Of a stretch of DNA of 64,000 bases, positions 1 through 8,084 are shown in pieces. The position numbers and the translations under genes are program-made. Under the pieces are notes generated by a model that worked only from the letters and a program-made list of their open reading frames with translations, was not told where the DNA came from and did no database searches. Source of the stretch: Parvularcula lutaonensis (GTDB lineage Bacteria; Pseudomonadota; Alphaproteobacteria; Caulobacterales; Parvularculaceae); the NCBI RefSeq assembly GCF_014651915.1, contig NZ_BMXU01000001.1:868001-932000 (forward strand). The letters are read 5' to 3'. Every line of letters begins with the position of its first letter. Within the stretch, counting starts at the first letter, position 1.

Positions 1-1
1 T

Positions 2-2596
2 GTCGTCGATGGCGTCCGGCGCCGGGGCATCACCCTTTCCAACGTCGAGCCCGAACTGACCCTGACCGAGGCCGACATCGAGGCCTATGGAGTCTCTTCC
101 ATCGCGGAGCTGCTCGAACAGCTTGCGCCGGAGACTTCTTCCGGCCGCTCTCGTCGGGGCAGTGGCGGCAGGCCCGTGGTGCTTCTCAACGGGCGGCGGA
201 TCTCAGGCTTTCGCGAGATCGGTCGCTATCCACCCGAAGCCCTCGCACGGGTCGAGATCCTGCCCGAAGAGGCCGCCCTCGCCTACGGCTTCAACGCCGA
301 CCAGCGGGTCATCAATTTCATCCTCAAGCCCAACGTCATCGTCCGCGCGGCGGAAGGCCAGGTTCAGACCCGGCAGGCCGGCGGCAACGCCACGACCCAG
401 GCGAGCCTGCAGCGCCTCTCCGTGGACGGATCGAAACGCTTCTCCATCGACCTCAGCTACGAGACGCAGTCGGAGCTCCTCGAAAGCGAGCGCGATTTCA
501 TCTCCGAGCAGCCCGCCCTTCCCTTTGCATACCCCGGCAATCTCGGTGCCGACAATTTCGGCGACCCCATCGGCGCACAGCTCGGCGGCGATCCTGCTTT
601 CACGGTGGCGGCACTGCAGGACAACAGCTTCAACCTTCCTCTCGTCGGCAGCCGGAACCCCGAAGACGACCAGTCCCAGCGGACACTCCAGCCGGAACGC
701 GAGCAACTCGTCCTCGGCTTCAGCCGTGCTTCCGGCTTCGCCTGGGACAGCGTGCTGACGCTCACCGGTGAACTCGAGCGGAGCGAGGCGACCCAGAAAC
801 TGGGGCTCGGCGACATCGCACTCGATCTTCCGGGGACGAACCCGTTCGTCCCCTTCGGCGACGGGCTGACGCTCTACACGCAGGTCCCTTCGGACGGGCC
901 CCTCTTGCAGGAAAACGACACGGATGTTCTTTCTGGCGGGATCGCCGTGGTCAGCAAGCCGAGCAGGACCAACTGGACCTTCACCGCAAACTATGAAGTC
1001 TCGGACAATGAGACGGTCACGGATCTCTCGCTCGACACCGCGCAGCTTCAGGCAGCAGTTGATGGCGGCGCCGATCCCTTTGCGGCGCTCGGCACGGCGG
1101 TCTTCACCCGCGAGCAGCGGATCACCGAAAGTGAGACCCGTACCGGCGAGGCCGAATTCGTCGTCAATGCAAAGACCTTCGCCCTTCCCGCCGGCGACCT
1201 TCAGGTCTCCGCGCAGGCCGGCCTCTTCAGCCGCGAACTCGATACGCGGGTGGTCGACAGCGCCGGAGAAACCGAATCCGCTCTCAGCCGCGAGACGGTG
1301 CGTGGGCAGTTGAGCGTCGATGTCCCGCTCGTCGATGCCGTAGACGGATGGGTCGGGCGCCTTGCGGTCAACGGGAACATCAACGCACGCGACCTGTCAG
1401 ACTTCGGCACACTGACGAGCTGGGGCGGCGGCTTCAACTGGCGCCCTTCGGAGAGATTCCGGTTGCTCGCTTCCTACACCCGCGAGGAAGGCGCCCCCGG
1501 CATCGCCCAGCTTGGCGACCCGGTTCTCGTGACACCCAATGTCCGGGTCTTCGATTTCACCACCGGCGAGACCCTGCTGGTTGATGCGATCACTGGCGGC
1601 AACCCGGCGCTCGTCGCGGACAGCCGCGACGTCTCGAAGGTTGGCGTGCAGATCAAACCGTGGGAGGAGCGCGAGGTCACGCTCAATATCGACTACACGC
1701 AGTCCTTCCTCGAGGACGAAGCCCGCGCATTCCCCGCCCTGACGGCCGAGATCGAAACCGCCTTCCCCGACCGGTTCACGCGGGATGCGAGCGGGACGCT
1801 GATCGCCATCGACCAGCGTCCGGTCAATTTCGAGGAGGGCAACAACCGCCAGCTCAGGACGGCGCTGAACTGGTCAAAACGGCTTGGCGGTCGCGGCGGG
1901 CGTCCGGGCGGCGGCAGGCCGCAAGGCGCAGGCGGCCCTCCTGGCGGAAGACCCCAGGCGGCATCACGGCCGGAAGGCGCCGAGGGGCAGAGCCAGCAAA
2001 CCCAAGGCGGACCCCCTCAGGCAGCGAGAGGCGGCAGGCCAGAGGCGGGATCTGCCCAACAGGCTGAGGGTGGCCGCAGGCAATCCAACCGGCAGCCGAC
2101 GCGCAGCGGTCGACCCGGCCGCGTCAGCCTCGGGATTACCCACGTCTGGACGCTGGAAGACACGCTCCTGGTCCGCGATGGCCTTCCCGAACTCGACCTT
2201 CTCGGCGGCTCGGCCATCGGCCCCAATGGCGGAACGTCAGAACACGAACTCAACGTCGTCTACAGGCGCTGGAACAAGGGTCTCGGCCTGTTTGCCCGCG
2301 CCCAGTGGAAAAGCGGCACAAAGGTCGATGGCGCCCTTGCTGGCGGTTCGGACCTCGAATTCTCCGATCTCCTGATCGTCAACACACGGATTACCTACGA
2401 CCTCGGATTCTCCGGCGCGATCATGCAGAAGGCTCCGTGGCTACGCGACACCCGCGTGGCGATGAGCGTCAACAACGCCCTGAACCAGATCCAGGACGTC
2501 CGCGACGACACCGGCTCCATCCCCCTGCGCTACCAGCCAGACCTCATCGACCCCAATGGCCGCATCATCGAATTCGAGATCAGGAAGCGGTTCTAA
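2..2596 (+). CDS. TonB-dependent outer-membrane receptor, 5' end outside the window
   Basis: The open frame enters from the left edge, so the signal peptide and any TonB box are missing; 864 residues are visible. Residues about 28-120 look like a plug domain (IEAYGVSSIAELLEQL, PVVLLNGRRISGF, EILPEEAALAYGF, RVINFILK). The rest is beta-barrel sequence of alternating hydrophobic residues, and the protein ends EIRKRF with the terminal Phe typical of BAM-inserted barrels. By family it would import a bulky ligand using TonB energy; the substrate is unknown. Odd feature: residues about 629-706 are a Gly/Arg/Pro/Gln-rich low-complexity insert between barrel strands. Family assignment is firm, substrate is not. 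Confidence 0.88.
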   Translation, partial: VVDGVRRRGITLSNVEPELTLTEADIEAYGVSSIAELLEQLAPETSSGRSRRGSGGRPVVLLNGRRISGFREIGRYPPEALARVEILPEEAALAYGFNADQRVINFILKPNVIVRAAEGQVQTRQAGGNATTQASLQRLSVDGSKRFSIDLSYETQSELLESERDFISEQPALPFAYPGNLGADNFGDPIGAQLGGDPAFTVAALQDNSFNLPLVGSRNPEDDQSQRTLQPEREQLVLGFSRASGFAWDSVLTLTGELERSEATQKLGLGDIALDLPGTNPFVPFGDGLTLYTQVPSDGPLLQENDTDVLSGGIAVVSKPSRTNWTFTANYEVSDNETVTDLSLDTAQLQAAVDGGADPFAALGTAVFTREQRITESETRTGEAEFVVNAKTFALPAGDLQVSAQAGLFSRELDTRVVDSAGETESALSRETVRGQLSVDVPLVDAVDGWVGRLAVNGNINARDLSDFGTLTSWGGGFNWRPSERFRLLASYTREEGAPGIAQLGDPVLVTPNVRVFDFTTGETLLVDAITGGNPALVADSRDVSKVGVQIKPWEEREVTLNIDYTQSFLEDEARAFPALTAEIETAFPDRFTRDASGTLIAIDQRPVNFEEGNNRQLRTALNWSKRLGGRGGRPGGGRPQGAGGPPGGRPQAASRPEGAEGQSQQTQGGPPQAARGGRPEAGSAQQAEGGRRQSNRQPTRSGRPGRVSLGITHVWTLEDTLLVRDGLPELDLLGGSAIGPNGGTSEHELNVVYRRWNKGLGLFARAQWKSGTKVDGALAGGSDLEFSDLLIVNTRITYDLGFSGAIMQKAPWLRDTRVAMSVNNALNQIQDVRDDTGSIPLRYQPDLIDPNGRIIEFEIRKRF

Positions 2597-2630
2597 GCGC
2601 CTGAAGATCCGTTCAGGTTCCACCAAGGCG

Positions 2631-2665
2631 GTTCACAAGACGCTCGAGATCCCCATCTTGTGAAC
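2631..2665. repeat. Perfect 10-bp inverted repeat between the receptor and L,D-transpeptidase genes
   Basis: Arms GTTCACAAGA (2631-2640) and TCTTGTGAAC (2656-2665) are perfect complements around a 15-base spacer. There is no T-run after it, so a classical terminator is unlikely. It could be an operator or an mRNA hairpin in the leader of the gene starting at 2743. A weaker dyad, CCTGAA/TTCAGG, lies just upstream, near 2600-2617. Confidence 0.5.
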
Positions 2666-2742
2666 GGGACAGCGCGAGACGTTTTCCGGTCCGGTTTTGG
2701 CCGCGGATTGGCACCTTGCGCGGAAATTCAGGGGTTCATTTC

Positions 2743-3393
2743 ATGATTTTCTCAAAGCTTCTCGCTTCTGCCATGCTCGGTTTCGCATCATTTCTCCTGG
2801 CGCCGTCCGCCTTGGCTGCCGGACTGGCGACAGAGGAGGTTTCCGGCAGCTTTGTCGAGGCTGGCCTCAACCCTGCGGTCCTGAGCAAGGCCCTCAAGGC
2901 TTATGAGGAGCATCAGGACGTGGTGGAGAACGAGCGCTATATCGGCATTATCGACTATACGAGGCACAGCTCGGAGCCGCGCTTTTTCGTCCATGACCTT
3001 GAAACCGGAGAGACCGAGGTCCTGCTCGTCTCCCACGGGCGCGGTTCTGATGCTGCGCACACAGGCCGCCCGGTCAGGTTCAGCAACACGCCCGGCTCCA
3101 AGATGACCTCGGTCGGTGCCTATGTCACGGCGGAGACCTATCACGGCAAGCACGGCCTCAGCCTGCGCCTTGACGGCCTGAGCGAGACCAACAGCCGTGC
3201 AAGGGAGCGCGCGATCGTCATCCATGGCGCCGACTACGTCGCCCCAGGCCGGACCATCGGCCGTAGCTGGGGTTGCCCGGCGGTGGAGCGCCGCCTCGCA
3301 GGCGACCTGATCGAGAAATTCAAGGGCGGCGCGTTCCTCTATATTCACGGCGAGGAACCCGACGAGCTGGCCCAGGTTGCGTCCGCCAGCTAG
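2743..3393 (+). CDS. Secreted murein L,D-transpeptidase catalytic domain protein
   Basis: 216 residues. The ATG at 2743 is preferred to an upstream TTG (2716) because it starts a clean signal peptide (MIFSKLLASAMLGFASFLLA...ALAA). The mature part carries the signature of the YkuD-related murein transpeptidase family: RYIGIIDYTRHSSEPRFFVHDL, VSHGRGS, then VIHGADYV followed by SWGCPAV with the presumed catalytic Cys. By family it would form or remodel 3-3 peptidoglycan cross-links or attach proteins to the wall in the periplasm. It stands alone behind the receptor gene, 146 bases downstream. Family assignment is good; the exact reaction is inferred. Confidence 0.85.
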   Translation: MIFSKLLASAMLGFASFLLAPSALAAGLATEEVSGSFVEAGLNPAVLSKALKAYEEHQDVVENERYIGIIDYTRHSSEPRFFVHDLETGETEVLLVSHGRGSDAAHTGRPVRFSNTPGSKMTSVGAYVTAETYHGKHGLSLRLDGLSETNSRARERAIVIHGADYVAPGRTIGRSWGCPAVERRLAGDLIEKFKGGAFLYIHGEEPDELAQVASAS

Positions 3394-3472
3394 CCCGCTG
3401 GCGCAATCGGTCCTAACTGAAGCCCATGATGCTGGAGACAATCCCCTGCCGGTTCCTGAAAGGCGGCGCTTG

Positions 3473-4138
3473 ATGTGGCCCGTCCTGCTGCGCGCGGGTC
3501 TTGCCGTGGGCACCGTGGTCGGTGCCGCGGTTGCGGGCCGCAAGGCGCTCGACAAGAAGATCGAGAAGAAACTCCTGACCGCGACCGAGGAAGCCGTGAT
3601 CCTCGCCGAGGCCGAGCTGGACCGGAGCGTGAAGGCCGTCCTGCGTGAACGGTCGATCCGCTTCGCCAAGACGATGGCGGTGAAATTTGCTCTCCTGGGA
3701 ATCGTCGCGCTCAGCTACTGGGCGGAGCTTCTCACCCTCCGGGGCTTGCGTTTCTCGATCATTGCGCTGGGGATAGGCTACATCGTCTATGACCTCCGGC
3801 AGGTCCTGCCTCGCCTGCTGCCGGCCCTCGCCTATGCACGGCTGCACAAATTTTCAGTACGCAGCATGATTACCGATACCGTCGCCGCCGCCGCCTTCGA
3901 GCGCGCGCGCGAAGAAGTGGCCGAGCGCCTGAGCGGTGACAAGCATCGCCGCTGGATTGCCCTGTCGAGCTTCACGCCCGAAGGCATGTCGCACGACATC
4001 GCCGAAGCCGTCGCGGAAGTCGCAAGGCATGCAAGCTATGACAAGGTGATGCCCCGTGCACTGATGTTCATCGCCGCAACGGTCGCCCTGTCCATGGTCT
4101 ACACCGGCCTTGCATGGCTCGTCGCATCGCTGGGCTAG
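3473..4138 (+). CDS. Hypothetical membrane protein
   Basis: 221 residues from ATG 3473, which has GAAAGG about 10 bases upstream; the frame is open further 5' to 3377, overlapping the previous gene. An N-terminal hydrophobic stretch (PVLLRAGLAVGTVVGAAVAG) precedes a charged Lys/Glu-rich helix (KALDKKIEKKLLTATEEAV), then two hydrophobic segments (VKFALLGIVALSYWAELL, IIALGIGYIVYDL) and a C-terminal one (ALMFIAATVALSMVYTGLAWLV). I do not recognise the family. It is probably an inner-membrane protein with a cytoplasmic helical domain. Confidence 0.7.
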   Translation: MWPVLLRAGLAVGTVVGAAVAGRKALDKKIEKKLLTATEEAVILAEAELDRSVKAVLRERSIRFAKTMAVKFALLGIVALSYWAELLTLRGLRFSIIALGIGYIVYDLRQVLPRLLPALAYARLHKFSVRSMITDTVAAAAFERAREEVAERLSGDKHRRWIALSSFTPEGMSHDIAEAVAEVARHASYDKVMPRALMFIAATVALSMVYTGLAWLVASLG

Positions 4139-4232
4139 CAGGACACAACCCCTTCTCGACCAAAGCAAGCAGCCCACGCGCCCGGCGACCAGCCCGCTCG
4201 CTCGGTAATGCCGAGTACCTTGAGAGATGAGA

Positions 4233-4309
4233 TGGTGAGCCCTCTCGGATTCGAACCGAGGACCTACTGATTAAAAGTCAGTTGCTCTAACCAACTGAGC
4301 TAAGGGCCC
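4233..4309 (-). tRNA. tRNA-Lys (anticodon TTT)
   Basis: Read on the minus strand the 77-base gene folds as a complete cloverleaf: acceptor GGGCCCT paired with AGGGCTC (one G-U), D arm AGCTCAGTTGGTTAGAGC, anticodon stem ACTGA/TCAGT with loop CTTTTAA (anticodon TTT, Lys), T arm with GGTTCGAATC, discriminator A and an encoded CCA (4233-4235 on the plus strand). No T-run terminator is visible downstream. Confidence 0.97.
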
Positions 4310-4385
4310 ATCCAGAGCGGCGTGACTAATGGGCTGCGGCGGAGGCGTCAACCGCTTTCTCGGTGCGACTTTTGGTACTTTCTGC

Positions 4386-5510
4386 TCAGCTTTTCTCGCG
4401 GTGGCGGGCGCGGAAATCGGCGGCGAACTGGGCGAAGCGGCCCTCGGCGATGGCGGCGCGCATGGCAGCCATGAGTTTCTGGTAGAAATCAAGATTGTGC
4501 CAGCTCAGCAGCATGGGGCCGAGATACTCACCCGCACGAAAGAGGTGGTTGAGATAGGCCTTGGTGTAGTCGCGGCTGGCCGGGCAGTCGCTCTCTGGAT
4601 CGAGCGGGCTCTCATCCTCGATGAACTGGGCGTTCTTGACGTTGATCGGGCCGTCCCAGGTCCAGGCCTGGCCATGGCGGCCTGAGCGCGTGGGCAGGAC
4701 ACAATCGAACATGTCGATGCCGCGCTCCACCGCGCCGACGAGGTCCAGCGGCTTGCCGACACCCATGAGGTAGCGCGGCTTGTCGGTGGGCAGGACTGGC
4801 GTCGTGAAGTCGAGCACCTTGAACATCTGCTCCCGGCCCTCCCCCACGGCGAGGCCGCCGACGGAGTAGCCGGGGAAGCCGATCTCCTGCAGCGCTTCGG
4901 CGGAGCGCTTGCGCTGGTCCTCGAAGACCGAGCCCTGGACGATGCCGTAAAGCGCCTGATGCGGGCCGGCCATCTCCTCGAAGGCCTGTTTCGAACGTCT
5001 GGCCCAGCGGATGGAGAGTTCGAGGCTTTCGAGGGACGCTTCCTCGGTGATCGGGAAAGGCGGGCATTCGTCGAGCTGCATCTGGATGTCCGCACCCAGC
5101 AGGCATTGGATCTCGATCGAGCGCTCGGGCGTCAGCATGTGCTTCGAGCCGTCGATGTGGCTGCGGAACTCGACGCCCTTCTCCGTCAGCTTGCGCATCT
5201 GGGCGAGGGACATGACCTGGAACCCGCCTGAATCGGTGAGGATCGGGCCATCCCATGTCGAGAATCTATGCAGCCCCCCGAGCTTCGCCACACGCTCCGC
5301 CGTCGGACGAAGCATCAGGTGGTAGGTGTTGCCAAGGATGATGTCGGCGCCCGTCGCCTTCACGTCCCGCATCTGGACGGCCTTGACCGTGCCTGCCGTG
5401 CCCACTGGCATGAAGGCAGGTGTGCGGATCGTCCCGCGCGAGGTGGTGATCTCACCGGTGCGGGCCTGGCCGTCGGTTTTGTGGAGGGAGAAGGAGAAAG
5501 GCGTGGTCAT
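4386..5510 (-). CDS. tgt: Queuine tRNA-ribosyltransferase
   Basis: 374 residues, normal for bacterial Tgt, which exchanges G34 for preQ1 in GUN-anticodon tRNAs. Visible active-site parts are D93 in [12 protein letters not shown], the substrate-binding GGLAVGE, and the nucleophile D269 in [15 protein letters not shown]. Unusually, the C-terminal zinc site CxCxxC...H reads S307-D-C309-P-A-S312 with H338 retained, so two of three zinc cysteines are serine. Its ATG overlaps the TGA of the upstream gene (ATGA at 5507-5510), implying translational coupling. queA is encoded 2.6 kb upstream on the same strand. Confidence 0.96.
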   Translation of the reverse strand: MTTPFSFSLHKTDGQARTGEITTSRGTIRTPAFMPVGTAGTVKAVQMRDVKATGADIILGNTYHLMLRPTAERVAKLGGLHRFSTWDGPILTDSGGFQVMSLAQMRKLTEKGVEFRSHIDGSKHMLTPERSIEIQCLLGADIQMQLDECPPFPITEEASLESLELSIRWARRSKQAFEEMAGPHQALYGIVQGSVFEDQRKRSAEALQEIGFPGYSVGGLAVGEGREQMFKVLDFTTPVLPTDKPRYLMGVGKPLDLVGAVERGIDMFDCVLPTRSGRHGQAWTWDGPINVKNAQFIEDESPLDPESDCPASRDYTKAYLNHLFRAGEYLGPMLLSWHNLDFYQKLMAAMRAAIAEGRFAQFAADFRARHREKS

Positions 5511-5989
5511 GGAAGCTCTTCGCGGGCGTAGTCAGAGAGGGCGTACTCGGGCTCGAAATACCTATCCGGAAAGCCGGGAGCTGCGATAGCGAGAGAGCAC
5601 GGCATCGCGTTCGGAACGATCGTCATTTTCTGGCCCTGCTCCCACAATATCTCGATCCCAGACTCGATGGTGGCATGCTCTTCCACGGAGATTAGTTCAG
5701 TGATTGACCGATCACCTTCAGGGAGAGGAATCTTTTCGGCACAGAGCGAAGCGATGCAGGAGTCAACGCCGACGTTCAGCCTACCGACTTCAAGCCGCTC
5801 TTCGATATCGATCATCTCAATGAAGAGAGTGATTGCTGTTCCTTGATCCGGTACAAGTGCTGCGCAGCCGTGAGATCTGGCAGCAAGTTCGGGTACAGCA
5901 AGCCACCGAACAAGGCGAAGAGCGTTCACCAGATCAACGTGGCTGAGATCCGTCGCGTAGGGAATATGTCCCGTCGGCCAATCGCTCAT
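5507..5989 (-). CDS. Hypothetical protein coupled to tgt
   Basis: 160 residues, beginning [17 protein letters not shown]. The ATG at 5989 lies 17 bases after the preceding gene and has GGAAG about 10 bases upstream; a frame-open ATG at 6028 lies inside that gene and is less likely. The stop overlaps the tgt start. No signal peptide or membrane segment is seen. The sequence is acidic with many Ile/Glu residues ([23 protein letters not shown]), and the gene looks lower in GC than its neighbours, which may mean a recent arrival. I do not recognise a family; its place before tgt need not mean a role in queuosine synthesis. Confidence 0.65.
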   Translation of the reverse strand: MSDWPTGHIPYATDLSHVDLVNALRLVRWLAVPELAARSHGCAALVPDQGTAITLFIEMIDIEERLEVGRLNVGVDSCIASLCAEKIPLPEGDRSITELISVEEHATIESGIEILWEQGQKMTIVPNAMPCSLAIAAPGFPDRYFEPEYALSDYAREELP

Positions 5990-6005
5990 ACTGAACTCTT
6001 CCGGT

Positions 6006-6305
6006 TCAACTCGCGTGCTCTTCCCCATAAAGCTGCATCGTATGGTACTGGATCGGGAACTTGGCGAGGTCCCGCACGAGCCCCGCTTCGGTCGGGTCGT
6101 CCGGGGTGCCGAAGATCTCGCGCTTGTCCTCGAAGTCCACGACGTCATAGCGGAAGTGGCGGCGGAAGTGGTGGGTGACTTCCTGCTCGAAGGTCTCCCA
6201 GTCGTCGAACTTGCCATAGACCCAGCAATAGCCGCCGGCGGGGCCGCCCGGGGCGGCGCCGCGGTTGCGGGTCTTGAAGTGGATGACCATGGCGCGGTCG
6301 GACAT
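6006..6305 (-). CDS. Hypothetical small protein
   Basis: 99 residues from ATG 6305 with GGGAG about 7 bases upstream. The product is soluble, rich in aromatic and charged residues (CWVYGKFDDWETFEQEVTHH, RRHFRYDVVDFED) and has no recognisable motif. It is transcribed toward tgt with 16 bases to the next gene. The longer frame open to 6488 on this strand is discarded because it overlaps the DUF4345 gene and its extension is Arg/Ser-rich shadow sequence. Confidence 0.65.
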   Translation of the reverse strand: MSDRAMVIHFKTRNRGAAPGGPAGGYCWVYGKFDDWETFEQEVTHHFRRHFRYDVVDFEDKREIFGTPDDPTEAGLVRDLAKFPIQYHTMQLYGEEHAS

Positions 6306-6363
6306 GCGTTCACTCCCGATAATCCTGGGCCGCGGGCGTGCGCGGCTCTCGTTCGGGAGGCGG

Positions 6364-6774
6364 CTAGCAGGATGTGGCGCGCATGTCTCGCCCCACCTGG
6401 GACGCCTTCGCCACGGCCCGCTGCCAGAGGATGAGGACCGGCGCGCCGATCTCCAGCCCGGTGAAGAAGACCTGCTGCGGCAGGGCATCGCCGACGGTCA
6501 TCATGGAGACCAGACGCCCGATCCCGCCGATGCAGAGGGCCACCGTCACGAGAGCGAGGGTCGCCCCCTCCTCCTCGATCCGCGGGATGATCCGCCAGGC
6601 GAGGAGCGTCACGAGAATGTAGACGCCGGAGAGGTAGCGGAGCTGGTTGTCGAGGGCGCCCGGCACCCCTTCCCCGCCAAGCCGCTCGGCCCCAGCGAAG
6701 ATCCCGACGACAGCGAAGAACAGGGGGATTAGCGACAGCACCCCAAGGACGATCTGCAGGCCTCTTTTCATCAC
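6364..6774 (-). CDS. DUF4345 family membrane protein
   Basis: 136 residues beginning MMKRGLQIVLGVLSLIPLFFAVVG (ATG at 6774 or 6771). Four hydrophobic helices are evident: residues about 6-26, a segment at YLSGVYILVTLLAWRI, one at TLALVTVALCIGGIGRLVSM, and one at QVFFTGLEIGAPVLILWQRA. This is the layout of the DUF4345 family, whose biochemical role is not known. It may share a transcript with the small genes running toward tgt; the gap is 58 bases. Confidence 0.75.
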   Translation of the reverse strand: MMKRGLQIVLGVLSLIPLFFAVVGIFAGAERLGGEGVPGALDNQLRYLSGVYILVTLLAWRIIPRIEEEGATLALVTVALCIGGIGRLVSMMTVGDALPQQVFFTGLEIGAPVLILWQRAVAKASQVGRDMRATSC

Positions 6775-6878
6775 TCTCTCTCCTGTGCGTCAGTCACTCG
6801 CAGGCGGGCGGTTCGTCTTTCGCTGGCTACCCTGCTAGGAAGAAAAGAGAAACGACTCGGGTCAGGAGGAACAGGGCC

Positions 6879-8084
6879 ATGAACAGGATCGCGCGGATCG
6901 CGAGCTTCGCTGCGGCAGGGGTCGCGGGACTCGCAGCCGTCACATGGATCGGCATCGGCAAGGACTGGCGCGCGCTGCTGGCCAACCCGCCGAGCGGGAC
7001 GGACGTCCTTTTCTGGTCGCAGGAGCAGCGCGACGCCGGCTTCAGGATGATCGACAAGGTTCCCTTCCTCATCGAAGCGCGGAGGATCGAAGCAGGCCGC
7101 GATGTGCGGGAACTGCCCGAAGGCGAACCGCTGGACCTTGGCGACGCGCTCGAAACCTATATGGACGAAGCGCGCCTCGCCTCCGTGGTGATCCTGCACA
7201 ATGGCGAGATCAGGGCCGAGCGCTACGGTCTCGGCTTCGGTCCGGGCAAGCGCTGGACCAGTTTCTCCGTGGCCAAATCATTGACCTCGACCCTCGTCGG
7301 CGCGGCCATCGCGGATGGCTATATCGAAAGCCTCGACGCCCCGGTCACCGACACGATCGAAGGGCTCAAGGGCTCCGCCTATGACGACGTGACGATCGCG
7401 GAGCTCCTGACCATGACCTCGGGCGTCGACTGGAACGAAGACTACGAAGATCCGCAGTCGGACGTTGCCCTCTTCATGCAGCACGAGCCCGAAGGCGACC
7501 TTCCGGTCACCGTCAGCTACATGCGCGGCCTCGCAAGGGCACATGAGCCGGGGGAGCGCTGGAACTACTCCACCGGCGAGACGAACCTCATCGGCATTCT
7601 GGTGTCGGAGGCGACAGGCAAGACGCTGGCGGAGTATCTCGAGGAGAAGATCTGGAAGCCTTATGGCATGGAGGCTGATGCGACGTGGCTTCTGGGCACG
7701 GACGGGAACGAGATCAGCGGCTGCTGTATCCAGGCGACGACCCGCGACTTTGCCCGCTTCGGCCAGTTTATCCTCGAAGGCGCCGTGGCCGATGGCGAGC
7801 GCGTGGTGCCTGCGGACTATCTCGCCCGCGCGACGTCGAAGCAGGCCGACATCGGCGCGCCAGAAGCGGGCTACGGGTTCCAGTGGTGGACCGTGGACGA
7901 CAACGCCTTCCAGGCACAGGGGATCTTCGGTCAAGGGATTTTCATCGACCCCGAGCGGAACCTCGTCATCGCGTCGAACGCCAACTGGACCTCCGCCCGC
8001 GGTAGCCCTGGCGGCGAAGGCGCGGCTCGCGCAGCCTTTCACCGGCTGGTGCAGGACACAATCGACCGTGAGGGGCGGATCTAG
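6879..8084 (+). CDS. Beta-lactamase-fold serine hydrolase
   Basis: 401 residues with an N-terminal hydrophobic anchor (residues about 7-27). The class C beta-lactamase/penicillin-binding fold is shown by S130-V-A-K133 in SFSVAKSLTS, the Tyr region ERWNYSTGETN (Y230), and a final GQGIFIDPERNLVIASNA strand. Such proteins are often esterases or peptidases rather than antibiotic-resistance enzymes, so no resistance is inferred. AGGAGGA lies 8 bases before the ATG. The stop overlaps the end of queA by 4 bases (convergent). Confidence 0.88.
   Translation: MNRIARIASFAAAGVAGLAAVTWIGIGKDWRALLANPPSGTDVLFWSQEQRDAGFRMIDKVPFLIEARRIEAGRDVRELPEGEPLDLGDALETYMDEARLASVVILHNGEIRAERYGLGFGPGKRWTSFSVAKSLTSTLVGAAIADGYIESLDAPVTDTIEGLKGSAYDDVTIAELLTMTSGVDWNEDYEDPQSDVALFMQHEPEGDLPVTVSYMRGLARAHEPGERWNYSTGETNLIGILVSEATGKTLAEYLEEKIWKPYGMEADATWLLGTDGNEISGCCIQATTRDFARFGQFILEGAVADGERVVPADYLARATSKQADIGAPEAGYGFQWWTVDDNAFQAQGIFGQGIFIDPERNLVIASNANWTSARGSPGGEGAARAAFHRLVQDTIDREGRI

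Noticed and set aside
4201-4215. Hairpin CTCGG/CCGAG downstream of tRNA-Lys as a terminator
   Set aside because: A 5-bp stem with no T-tract; too weak to call.
6879-8084. Calling the serine hydrolase an antibiotic beta-lactamase
   Set aside because: The fold is shared by esterases and peptidases, and nothing in the sequence or context shows beta-lactam turnover.
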